Part shown: piece by piece, positions 1 through 9,768 of the stretch
Position numbering within the stretch: the stretch's first letter is position 1
Layout: every line of letters starts with the position of its first letter
From: Adiantum capillus-veneris
Taxonomy: Eukaryota; Streptophyta; Polypodiopsida; Polypodiales; Pteridaceae
Direction of reading: 5' to 3'
NCBI GenBank assembly: GCA_014529385.2
Contig: CM043953.1
Span: forward strand, 61,939,872 to 62,003,871
Length of the DNA: 64,000 nucleotides
The notes under the pieces: model-generated
Told to the model about the DNA's origin: nothing
Database searches by the model: none
Seen by the model: the letters and a program-made list of their open reading frames with translations, nothing else
Program-made: the position numbers and the translations under genes

Positions 1-982
1 AATAGATAAGCTTGAAAAAAAACAAGATTTACAGTGTTTGAATTTGAGTGTAAATCACTTGAGTATTCTGTTACTCCGGGATAATCATGCATGGTCCACA
101 TTAAAATGCCTCTGATTAAAGCATTCCATCGAACTATGTGTCGGCTCATATTCACCACTTCTATACCAATCCACAACTGTTGTAGCTCTTCCAATAGTGA
201 CAAAGAAACACATCCATATTCTTCACTTTATACCATCCTGTCACAATCAAGCTTAGCCACAGGTGCCCTTCTTGGTAGTCAACCACGGGGGAATGTTGTA
301 GTTGACGATGACAACGGGTTCATACACTGTAAGATGTTGATCCTTGACCAAATGGATTTACGCCATCCATAGCCAGGCCTATGTGCAACTTTTGAGCTTC
401 CCTTGAAAAATCCGGCCATGTATCGTCTATATGTTTCCAAACTGCACAATCTGCAGAAATCCGTAGCACACCATCCGAAGATCTATTCTCCTAGTGCCAT
501 GATGCTAAGGCGGCCATGGACTTACATTCAAAGAAATGCTTGATGCGAGGAAGCATAGAAAAATGTCACAAAACCTTTTGTGGAATTTTTGTTCCGTGGA
601 GATCTACTCGATATCTCTCGGAATCACATTTCGGACACGTCTTCGTGTCTATGTATTCCCCTCTTAAAAGAATGCAATCGTTAGGACAAGCGTGAATCAA
701 ATTGTAATCCATCCCCAAGTTTTGCAAGATCTTTCTTGATTCCTCTCTGGAATCTAGCATCACATTTTCAGCTGGTAGTATGTGCTCTTTGAGTAATCTA
801 CAAAAAAAAACAATGTGGTACACTTGTGTAAGTAATCTATCAGATCATTATACATCTAGAGTTTTTTATTGAAGTAAACACATTGTAATAGATCAATTGA
901 AAAGAGTTGTGATGCTAGTGTCACTCCATCCAAACTTTGCCTGCATGTCCAGAAGAACCAGGAGCACCTTCAATCTAGACAC
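1..982 (-). pseudogene. CACTA (En/Spm) transposase tnp2, Transposase_21 core, broken
   Basis: This is the catalytic part of a CACTA transposase, the enzyme that binds the element's ends and cuts it out. Read on the minus strand from 982 downward it shows a GWSD motif, a probable intron ending in TGTAG near 805-810, then HACPNDCILLRGEY and CPKC (about 640-700). Next come family-typical stretches: PRIKHFFECKSMAALASWH, then WPDFSREAQKLHIGLAMDG, NPFG and YNIPPW, and finally ILMWTMHDYPG near the window edge. These match the usual order of Transposase_21 proteins. The frame is broken by several stops and shifts, so it is a relic. It continues upstream at 6733-7139 on the far side of an LTR element, and it runs off the left edge of the window. 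Family identity is from recognised motifs; no search was run. Confidence 0.85.
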
Positions 983-986
983 ACGT

Positions 987-2702
987 TGGTGTAGCCAAAG
1001 TTGGTCCGCGCTATAAAGTGTGCTATGCAGTGCAAAGTGTGCTAGCATGCGCATGGCAAAGGGCTAAAGCAGGTATGAAGAACCTGGGCAGGAGAGTGGC
1101 AGCGAAAATGTATGCTTAAAGTGTTTTTTTAGGCCAGGGGGGGCCTCCAAAGTGGGCTAATTGGGATAGCATGTCAAAGTGTACGAGATGGTGGGAATGT
1201 GCCCCCAAATGTGGTATTCGAGATTCGCTAGTAGCCGGTCCAGACGGCTCGTCAAACGGGGCTTCGGTGTGAAAGATATGCCAGTCCGAAGTTAGAAGGC
1301 TTCGCAAATCCCAACGGATAGGGCAGGTACAGACATGTGGCCAAAACTGGGATCATTTAATACGCATGTAAAGCTCAAGCTGTCGATCATGCCGGTCTTT
1401 TTGGTTTGCCGTTCGGAGCTCAGACGGGCAAGTTATGGCCTGTGGAATATTTGCCGGGGGTCGGGTACGTGCTCATCAGGCCACGTCGATAGGCATGCTG
1501 ACAAAGATATTTTTGAGCTCGCTCGGGTTCTAGAAAATCACATGCGATATGGAAAGTCAACCGAAATTTATGGCTCGTTGATCAGAGTCGAACGCATCAT
1601 GGTACGCCCGATTTAGGTTGGCGGACAATGGGAATAAAGGGAATCAGTTTTTTTTTCTCCACTTTGGCGACTTGATGTTCGAGAGTGTGAATTGATCGGA
1701 AGCGGAAAAATTTTCGAGGTTTGGAGTTGGCCGATGTGTGGCTTGACGAAAAGGGCTTCAACAAACTCGAGCACATGGAGCACCGATTGTATGACTGCAT
1801 GGGAAATGAAGACTAAAAACCTCTTTAGGTGTGAGTGGTAAAAGAAAGGGCAAAGGGAATACTGGACTTGGAAGAAGGAAAAAAGAAAAGGTAAAGCTCA
1901 CAAGTTTGTAAAAAAAAAAAAAAAAGGGAAAGCTTGAGCAGTGAAGCCGCGCTACTGCTAGAGAGTCCTTTGGAGAGAAGTTTAAGAGAAGGAGAAGATA
2001 GCGTTTTCGACAAGGGGAGTTTTTCATTTTTCCCTTGGGCTTGGAAGAGAAGGAAAAAGAAAGAGCTTCGTGCGCTCGAGATCGGAGGCCGGCATGCGTT
2101 GTCTGCGAGGAGGCTCGGAAGGGTGAAAGCTCTGTAGAAAAGGCAGCTAGCGAGGGCTATCAAGACGCGAAGCTATTACATGAGCGAAGACAACGGTGGC
2201 TTTGTTGTCGATGTGTGTGCCGAGGAAGTCAAGCTTGGAGGGAGGGGTGTGCCCCTCTATATGAAGTAGGTGATGGCCATGGCGCGGCGTAGAGCAGACA
2301 TGGATGTTGTACATGCTGTTTTTTCATTGCAAGGGAAGTTATCATTGTCGGGTTTTGGTGTCGTCTCTCCCCCCTTCCCCCCTTTCTTCTTTGCTCGTCT
2401 CCAGGGTGTGTGGTGCCGGTGTGTGTGAGCGTGTGTGCCCCCCCGGGCCCCCTGTGTGTGTGAGAGAAAAAGAGAGAGAGGTGTCGAGTTGTGGAAGAGC
2501 TGGAAGCGAGCAAGATCGGTGTGGTAGCTGTCCGAGGATTGTGCTGAGTGTTTGTGTGCTGGGCGAAGTGCAGGCGAGGCCTTGCTAGTGTGAATCGTCT
2601 TTTTTGAAGGTGTTTTCGAGAGGACAGGGGTGCTGTGAATACCCTGGGCTATATAGGGGCAGTTGTTTGTGTGTCGGGTGTGTTTCCCATTCCCCCTCTC
2701 CA
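987..2702 (+). repeat. R1 5' LTR
   Basis: 1716 bp repeat nearly the same as 5000-6728. It begins TGGTGTAGCC and ends CCCCCTCTCCA. It contains a poly-A run near 1911-1925, a pyrimidine-rich tract near 2370-2400 and a TATA-like box near its 3' end. Open frames inside it, such as the antisense one at 2257-2703, recur in the other LTR simply because the LTR is duplicated. Confidence 0.9.
2649..2656 (+). promoter_or_regulatory. Candidate TATA box in R1 LTR
   Basis: CTATATAG lies in a GC-rich context about 50 bp before the LTR end and is conserved in the second LTR at 6675-6682. It is a plausible core promoter for the element, but it would leave a short R-U5 segment, so other starts are possible. 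Confidence 0.4.
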
Positions 2703-2707
2703 TCTTC

Positions 2708-2725
2708 TGGTGCCCCCACTGAGGA
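2708..2725 (+). other. R1 primer-binding site
   Basis: TGGTGCCCCCACTGAGGA begins 6 bp after the 5' LTR, where a tRNA 3' end (ending CCA) would prime minus-strand DNA synthesis. The same sequence follows the TA LTR at 8715, with one base changed at 62514-62531. It is not the common initiator-Met site (TGGTATCAGAG). I cannot name the tRNA. Confidence 0.75.
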
Positions 2726-2815
2726 GCGCACTGATGCTCCTAGTTGAAGTCAAAGCGGTGATTTTGGTGATGCCAAAGGTGCGGCCTTTGAAGAGCAGGT
2801 GCTGCTAGAGAAGTA

Positions 2816-4811
2816 ATGGCTTGGACGGGATTTTCCATTTTCACTGGGGTCGAAGATGCAGGAACCTGGCTCCAAGACTATGGGTTGTTCGTGCTGGAAA
2901 GCGGTTTGTCGAGGGAAGAAGGTGCGGTACAGGTGTTTCCGCTCCTGGTTCGTGGTAAAGCGAGGCTATGGTTTGATGGCCTGCCTAATGAGGAAAAGGT
3001 GGATCATGAAGCACTGGAAGCGGCTTTTTGAAGCAAATATGTAGCAGATGCGCAGTTGGATGAAGTAAAGAGAAGGCTCGGCAATTTGAAGCAAGGATTG
3101 GAAGGTGATTTTCAAGCGTTCCTATGGGAGTTTGAAGTCCTTTGGACGAAATTGATAAAGGTAACTATTGCTGAGAATGTTGGGTTTTTTAAGTTGAGCA
3201 AATTCATGGATTGCCTGCATGAGGAAGTGCGTGATAAGGTGGAGATTGATGGCCCGGTGTCATACGAAGAAGCGGTGGCTCTAGCGAAAGGGCAAACCAA
3301 GACGATTCTCAAGAAGCGTGAAGATAGACAGGATTTGCCAGGTGTTGTGATCTCAAAGCAAGTTGATGTAGTGGTGCCTGCATGAGGAAGTGCGTGATAA
3401 GGTGGAGATTGATGGCCCGGTGTCATACGAAGAAGCGGTGGCTCTAGCGAAAGGGCGAACCAAGAAGATTCTCAAGAAGCGTGAAGCTAGACAGGATTTG
3501 CCAGGTGTTGTGATCTCAAAGCAAGTTGATGTAGTGGTAGCCGAGCCAAGGATGGTACAAAGAGAAGTGCATGTGCGAGAAGAACCAAGGGTTCTTTGGC
3601 TACAGAGAGACAGGGTGGTTCCTATGCCGAAAATGCTGGCTAGAGCGGTTCCAATTGTGGAGGTTGTGCAGGTAGTTCCCGATCAGGCAAAGAATGTGCT
3701 GCCAAGTCAAGGTATGGCGGTTCAAGCTCCATCGAGTGGTGGTAAAGGTCAAAGGGTGCGGTTTGTAGACAAGGTAGAAGCGGTGAAGCTAGAGGAGATT
3801 CCCGAGCTTGAGACAGAGGGCGAGGTCGAGTCAAGTGAAAGTAGCTCTTTGGATGTTGACACAAGTTGGGAGACCGAGTCGTCTCAGTCACGATATGATG
3901 AGTTTGATCTCTTGCAAGTGGGTGGAGATACAGTGAATGTGTGCGAGGAACAAGGAGCAGTGCAAACCGTTATGTTCGATGGAGACCAAGTGGAGGAGCC
4001 CGAGCCTACAGGTGATGATATGCAGGTGAAGGTGATGTGCGGTTCCATGTTAATGGCCATGCTGATGAAAGTGGCAGTGGAGTATGCCATGGTAGTGCAA
4101 TACGTGCAAAGTTTTGCCAAGAAGGATGGAAGAACCTTGCCTATGGGAGGGGACGAGGATAATGCGATAGAGAGTGAGTTTCTCTCTTCCTTGATGGAGC
4201 ATGATGCAGCAGTAGAAGAGATGCGTGAAGAGTAGGTGATGGAAGCCGACAAGAAAGTGGTGCTTATCGACCTTGAAGGGCCAATTGATGAGGGAGATCT
4301 TGATGATGTTGGAGTTGAGTACATGGCATGTGTGAAGGCAAGGGTGGAGCCAAAGATAGAGGTGCTTCCTATGCAGCCAGTGCACTCTGTGGCTGGCGAT
4401 GCGGATTCCTAGATTGTGTCCGAGCTTTCTAAAGGGATTTGTGAGTGGCAGTTGAAGGGAATGCTAATAAAAGTGGCTGTGCAGTGGGCTATTGCGCAGG
4501 TACATGATCTGCTAGACGAGGATCTAGCTTTACATGGATGGGAGGGCGGGTCAAATATGTTAGGTCTGTTTGATACGAGTGATGATGCAGATATGCCGAG
4601 AGTGTTGGTTGAGCACAATGGTGCTGTATTTGGTGTTCTTGGAGGTGCTTTGTTGCGAACGGGAAGTATACCATGGGGTGCATGGAATAATAGAAGTATG
4701 CTACTGGCGGTTTGGGTATGCAGTTGGCTATGTAACCTAGTATGGCATTATGCAAGGATGTTACAGGTGGACGGAAGAGACCAATACATGGTGTTTGACC
4801 CAGGCGGTTGA
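2816..4811 (+). pseudogene. R1 gag-like protein gene, broken
   Basis: This encodes a retrotransposon capsid-type protein, which would package the element's RNA in cytoplasmic particles. The start MAWTGFSIFTGVEDAGTWL and the segment FPLLVRGKARLWFDGLP fit the Retrotrans_gag family. An in-frame stop follows at about 3029. The frame resumes at 3044 and is then shifted by a 163 bp tandem duplication (3213-3538). The later part is rich in Glu, Ser and Asp (about 3780-3990), followed by repeated hydrophobic stretches of MLIKVAVQWAI type near 4060 and 4455. No zinc knuckle or pol domain is seen. The ATG at 2816 is chosen because it opens the gag motif and lies about 90 bp after the primer site. Confidence 0.7.
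3213..3538 (+). repeat. 163 bp tandem duplication inside R1 gag
   Basis: GCCTGCATGAGGAAGTGCG occurs at 3213 and again at 3376, and the two 163 bp copies match almost completely. Because 163 is not a multiple of three, the duplication shifts the gag frame. Confidence 0.9.
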
Positions 4812-4983
4812 CGACAGGTAAAGCAGGGGGTTGGGCAACCCGCATGAACAAAAGCAGCGGGTAGCAGATGCCAGGTTTTGTACATATGCTAGGTGGTTTT
4901 GCGGTGTGTAGAGAGTTTGTTTTGGTGTGGTAGTTTCTTTTATTGCAATAAGTCTGTTTGTGGTTGAACATGAATGTTCAACA

Positions 4984-4999
4984 AGGGGGTGGGCAATGA
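4984..4999 (+). other. R1 polypurine tract
   Basis: AGGGGGTGGGCAATGA lies directly before the 3' LTR start at 5000. A similar AGGGGGTGGGCA tract precedes the TA and TB 3' LTRs, where plus-strand DNA synthesis is primed. Confidence 0.75.
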
Positions 5000-6728
5000 T
5001 GGTGCAGCCAAAGTTCGTCCGCGCTATAAAGTGTGCTATGCAGTGCAAAGCGTGCTAGCATGCGCATGGCAAAGGGCTAAAGCAGGTATGAAGACCCTGG
5101 GCAGGAGAGTGGCAGCGGAAATGTATGCTTAAAGTGGTTTTTTAGGCCAGGGGGGGCCTCCAAAGTGGGCTAATTGGGATAGCATGTCAAAGTGTACGAG
5201 ATGGTGGGAATGTGCCCCCAAATGTGGTATTCGAGATTCGCTAGCAGCCGGTCCAGACGGCTCGTCAAACGGGGCTTCGGTGTGAAAGATATGCCAGTCC
5301 GAAGTTAGAAGGCTTCGCAGATTCCGACGGATAGGGCAGGTACAGACATGTGGCCAAAACTAGGATCATTTAATACGCATGTAAAGCTCAAGCTGTCGAT
5401 CATTCCGGTCTTTTCGGTTTGCCGTTCGGAGCTCAGACGGGCAAGTTATGGCCTGTGGAATATTTGCCGGGGGTCGGGTACATGCTCATCAGGCCACGTC
5501 GATAGGCATGCTGACAAAGATATTTTTGAGCTCGCTCGGATTCTGGAAAATCACATGCGATATGGGGAGTCAACCAAAATTTATGGCTCGTTGATCAGAG
5601 TCGAACGCATCATGGTACGCCCGATTTAGGTTGGCGGACAATGGGAATAAAGGGAATCAGTTTTTTTTTCTCCACTTTGGCGACTTGATTTTCGAGAGTG
5701 TGAATTGATCGGAAGCAGCAAAATTTTCGAGGTTTGGAGTTGACCGAGGTGTGGCTTGACGAAAAGGGGCTTCAACAAACTCGAGCACATGGAGCACCGA
5801 TTGTATGACTCCATGGGAAATGAAGACTAAAAACCTCTTTAGGTGTGAGTGGTAAAAGAAAGGGAAAAGGGAAGACTAGACTTGGAAGAAGGAAAAAAGA
5901 AAAGGTAAAGCTCACAAGTTTGTTAAAAAAAAAAAAAAAAGGAAAGCCTTGAGCAGTGAAGCCGGGCGCTACTGCTGGAGAGTCCTTTGGAGAGAAGTTT
6001 TGCAAAAAGAAGAGAAGGAGAAGGTAGCGTTTTCGACAAGGGGAGTTTTTCATTTTTCCCTTGGGCTTGGAAGAGAAGGAAAAAGAAAGAGCTTCGTGCG
6101 CTCGTGATCGGAGGCCGGCATGCGTTGTCTGCGAGGAGGCTCGGAAGGGTGAAAGCTCTGTAGAAAAGGCAGCTAGCGAGGGCTATCAAGACGCGAAGCT
6201 ATTACATGAGCGAAGACAATAGTGGCTTTGTTGTCGATGTGTGTGCCGAGGAAGTCAAGCTTGGAGGGAGGGGTGTGCCCCTCTATATGAAGTAGGTGAT
6301 GGCCATGGCGCGACGTAGAGCAGACATGGATGTTGTACATGCTGTTTTTTCATTGCAAGGAAAGTTATCATTGTCGGGTTTTGGTGTCGTCTCTCCCCCC
6401 TTTCCCCCTTTCTTCTTTGCTCGTCCCCAGGGTGTGTGGTGCCGGTGTGTGTGAGCGTGTGTGCCCCCCCAGGCCCCTTGTGTGTGTGAGAGAGAAAGAG
6501 AGAGAGGTGTCGAGTTGTGGAAGAGCTGTAAGCGAGCAAGATCGGTGTGGTAGCTGTCCGAGGATTGTGCAGAGTGTTTGTGCGTTGGGCGAAGTGCAGG
6601 CGAGGCCCTGCTAGTGTGAATCGTCTTTTTTGAAGGTGTTTTCGAGAGGACAGGGGTGCTGTGAATACCCTGGGCTATATAGGGGCAGTTGTTTGTGTGT
6701 CGGGTGTGTTCCCTATTCCCCCTCTCCA
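5000..6728 (+). repeat. R1 3' LTR
   Basis: 1729 bp repeat matching 987-2702 with scattered substitutions and small indels. It has a TATA-like CTATATAG at 6675-6682 and ends CTCCA before the right ACGT duplication. Confidence 0.9.
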
Positions 6729-6732
6729 ACGT

Positions 6733-7139
6733 GCTCCATCATACAATGGCGTATCGGCTTCACTTTTCATATCATCATAGATAAGCCTTTCTGAATCCAT
6801 GATCGTCTCGATCATTTCATTGATCTTGGGCTCAAACATTGCCTGGTTGGGAATGTGGTCTGCATGATCATCCTGCGAGCTGTCAGAGGCTACATCTTGT
6901 GGCCTCACGGATGCTGCTTCACCAAAGGGCCTGCGAACACGTCTATTGGGTTGCAAGATTACTGCCTGTTGACCAACGTCAGAGTCCGACGAGTTATAAT
7001 TGGCAACAACTCGGTCTATAATAGATGGATCAAACTCTCCAAATTTGCGAACTTACTGCAAAGAAACGAGTCTTGTCCATCGCACAGCATGCTTGCATTG
7101 ATTACAAGGACATAAGATCCTTGTTGAAAGATAGATGTT
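6733..7139 (-). pseudogene. CACTA transposase tnp2, N-terminal part
   Basis: This is the 5' part of the same transposase as 1-982. On the minus strand from about 7139 a single frame runs through LCPCNQCKHAVRW (the CPCxxC signature of the transposase-associated domain), one TAA stop near 7055, and KINEMIETIMDSERLIY, to SEADTPLYDGA at the LTR junction. It joins in frame to RVSRLKVLLVLLDMQAKFGWSD at 982 downward once the LTR element and one ACGT copy are removed. The order (CPCxxC domain, PLYxGA, GWSD, HACPNDC) is the usual CACTA tnp2 order. No terminal inverted repeat was found nearby. Confidence 0.85.
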
Positions 7140-7243
7140 TCGGCTGGACGGCACCACATCCTCATCACTACTCATAATTAATGTAAAAACCTTATAACCT
7201 AGACATAAATTTAATCTTCTATTGGCATCCTCCGTATTTTACA

Positions 7244-7301
<58 letters not shown>

Positions 7302-7564
7302 CACATTGTAAACTACCTCACATTTTCTAGTCATGTCCGATCCCCGCACACCTCGGTCTAGAGGTGCACGGAGATCAGAACCGTCGGGTTATAATCTCGT
7401 CTTTATTGGTCAATTCCTATATTTGTGGGTAGGAGAAATCTACACACCCACGTCTACATGATGGTGCATGTAGTGGACAAAACCCCTTTGCATCTTCTCT
7501 AGCTGTAGCAGTTCACAACATCTTAACATCTCTTCACAGAAGATCTTTGTTCGAGGGATTACAT
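7140..7564. other. Spacer with (CT)n, target of TA1
   Basis: No gene is visible. A pure CT array runs 7246-7298. The last ten bases before TA1 (GGGATTACAT) mirror the ten bases after it (ACGTAATCCC). Confidence 0.7.
7246..7298. repeat. (CT)n microsatellite
   Basis: 53 bp of uninterrupted CT dinucleotide. Confidence 0.95.
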
Positions 7565-8708
7565 TGTCAGGATTTTTTTGGAGCAAGGGATTGCGCATAT
7601 GTACATACCCATGCATGGTGCATCGAATAAAGAATTGCCCATTCTCCAGAGCCAGGTGGTTACGTGGAGCCCACATGTGTACGTGTAGGACAACATGTAC
7701 ATAGTGCATCGATTTTCACTATTACCAGTATCAGTGTGTTTTTTCTACAATAATGAGGAGTTGGTAGCGCATAAAACTTCTCGAGGAAGCTATCCGCGGG
7801 CCAACGACATGAGGTAAGCAGGTGCGTCAGATGGCATCTAGTGGCGTCAGGAGGTCGAATGAGGTCAATATTTGCACATGGATGAGTACGGACACAACGT
7901 GGGTGTTTTCTTGTGATGATTATGCAGAGAGATCATCATGAGGACCATCTCTTAGGTTCCACTTCACGTGGTTGCGGATGCATTATTGGAAAAAGTTGAG
8001 TGCCAGGTGTGCGGATGGATGCAGCAGGGTGACAACTATGCACTGCGAGGTCAGTTTTTGGCCTGTTCGGGGTCCGTTTGAGGTCATCTAGAAGGCCAAG
8101 GGTGCCCAAATAATACAGCTAAGTGTGGGAACTGAAAAACCAGAGAGAAGACCAGAAAAAACATAGAGAAGAGAGGAGGAACAGCCGCAGGTGTGTTTTT
8201 GCTCATTTTGGAACCTGTTTTGGTCGTAAACTGCTCATCCGAGGTCGGATTTGAGCACTTTGACATTGTAGATTGGGGTTCTGGGCCGTTCCGAACGCGA
8301 TGACGCTGTCCATTTTGCCAAATTTCTCACTGTTTTTCTACTATTTTGGTTGTGTAAGTTTCTCCTATGAGCGAAGCTTCTGCTCGCATTTGTGATTGTA
8401 TCTGACTTATTTTACCCATACTGTGTGAGGTATTTGCCCCATTGGTGTTGGCCCAAGCTCTATTGTATCTAAACATCAGAAATCCTCCTCTTTTGACCTG
8501 AGTTTTTTGGGTGTGTGTGTGCGTGTCGCTCTCTGTGTGGAGTGGGTAAATACATAGTCTCTCTCCTCTCACTCCATCGGTGTGTTACCTGTCTCGGCCA
8601 GGTGGGTTGTGTAAGCCGAGTGGTGCCCCATAGTGTGTGTGTGTATCTTCCCAAGAGTGTGTGTCGGGTCATTATAGAGGCGTTCGGTGTGTTTCCATCC
8701 CGCTCACA
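7565..8708 (+). repeat. TA1 5' LTR
   Basis: 1144 bp, begins TGTCAGGATT and ends CCGCTCACA. It contains GT-rich runs near 8510-8530 and 8634-8644. Sister LTRs are at 15146-16269, 32588-33741, 47897-49218 and 62538-63693. Confidence 0.92.
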
Positions 8709-8714
8709 TTCTTT

Positions 8715-8732
8715 TGGTGCCCCCACTGAGGA
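8715..8732 (+). other. TA1 primer-binding site
   Basis: TGGTGCCCCCACTGAGGA begins 6 bp after the LTR and is the same as in family R1. Confidence 0.75.
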
Positions 8733-9768
8733 TCTTCTTCGAGTACCTTCTGCTTCGAGCTTCAAGCTTCGAGATTCGGGATTACAGGTTGCAGACTACA
8801 GGTTATAGGTTAGAGGAAGAGATAGAGGTACAGGTGATTCACACAGGTACAGGTAGCTGGAGTACAGTGATATACTAGCAGTGGTGTCACTTGCAGTTGT
8901 TGTGGGTATGCATCATTTGGCGCCTTTTGAGCGCATTGTCTGTTGGATTGTACGTTACTTGTGGAAACTGCTATTGTACGCCTTTGTGGAGCCATATTTG
9001 GTTTTATTTGGTAATCCCAGCCATTTCTGAGACATGCTCTGGAAGATAGTCATTTCTGAGACTTGACTATACGCGATTTGCATTAGCCTTCGTGTGAGGG
9101 TTGATAGCGTGAGGTTTTATTGAGCTGGGGGATTCTCAAATGTGGAGATCCTTTCGGTGATACAGGTAGCTGGAGCACCCTTTTCGTGACCTCGCCATAG
9201 GCTATGTACTAGTGATTCCTACTTGATGCTCGGGTTCTATTGTTGGCAGTTTATGCATACATATACAGTCTATATTTTGGGTTCACAGTGCTCTACTTCT
9301 AGGGAAGCTCTATCAAAAATTTTCCAAGTTATGATGGCTGTTTTTTTGGTCTTTTAAGCCATTTATACTGTTATGCTACTGAAATTGTGGCAAAATCAAA
9401 GGATAAGTCAGGTGTGCCTTCTTGGGAGCTTCATGGTTGACTTTAATGCATGATCGAAATGGCCCTCAATTCACTCCTTTTCATTTAACTCAGAGAATGC
9501 AGATAAATGTTCTTGTGTCCAGGAAGATTTTTTTCCAGAAACGCATAGTCTTTATGTTCGGGCCAAGAAGATTACGAGAGATCCTGGAATGTCCTTTGCC
9601 TGTTTGTAATTCCAATGATTAACTATGAAAACTCATTTGATGTGGATGTGTTTGTCCTTATCTAAAGACAAGCTCCATTGAAGTTTTTAGGGATTGAGCC
9701 AGTCAAAAGTTTTGGGTTCTTGTACGTGTGTTCAAAGGGGTTCTCAAAGCATTGTAGCTTGGGTAGCC
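8733..9768 (+). other. TA1 untranslated leader
   Basis: About 1 kb between primer site and gag start with no supported coding region. The matching leader of TA3 lies at 61492-62513 on the minus strand. Confidence 0.7.

Larger units (their letters stand above)
987..6728 (+). mobile_element. Gag-only LTR retrotransposon (family R1, LARD-like)
   Basis: Two long direct repeats (987-2702 and 5000-6728) start with TGGTG and end with CTCCA. They enclose only 2.3 kb, with a primer-binding site, a broken gag and a polypurine tract. No protease, reverse transcriptase or integrase is present, so this copy must have moved with enzymes supplied in trans. It is flanked by ACGT on both sides (983-986 and 6729-6732). 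Removing the element and one ACGT restores an open CACTA transposase frame across the join, which fixes the boundaries to the base. Its gag is of the Retrotrans_gag type, and its primer-binding site is shared with the Tat-like TA family, a likely source of enzymes (inference). Confidence 0.9.

Noticed and set aside
91-372. Plus-strand open frame at the window start
   Set aside because: Antisense to the CACTA transposase relic, which explains the sequence better.
2257-2703. 148-residue antisense open frame, repeated at 6283-6729
   Set aside because: Present twice only because it lies in the LTR. The composition is low-complexity and there is no known motif.
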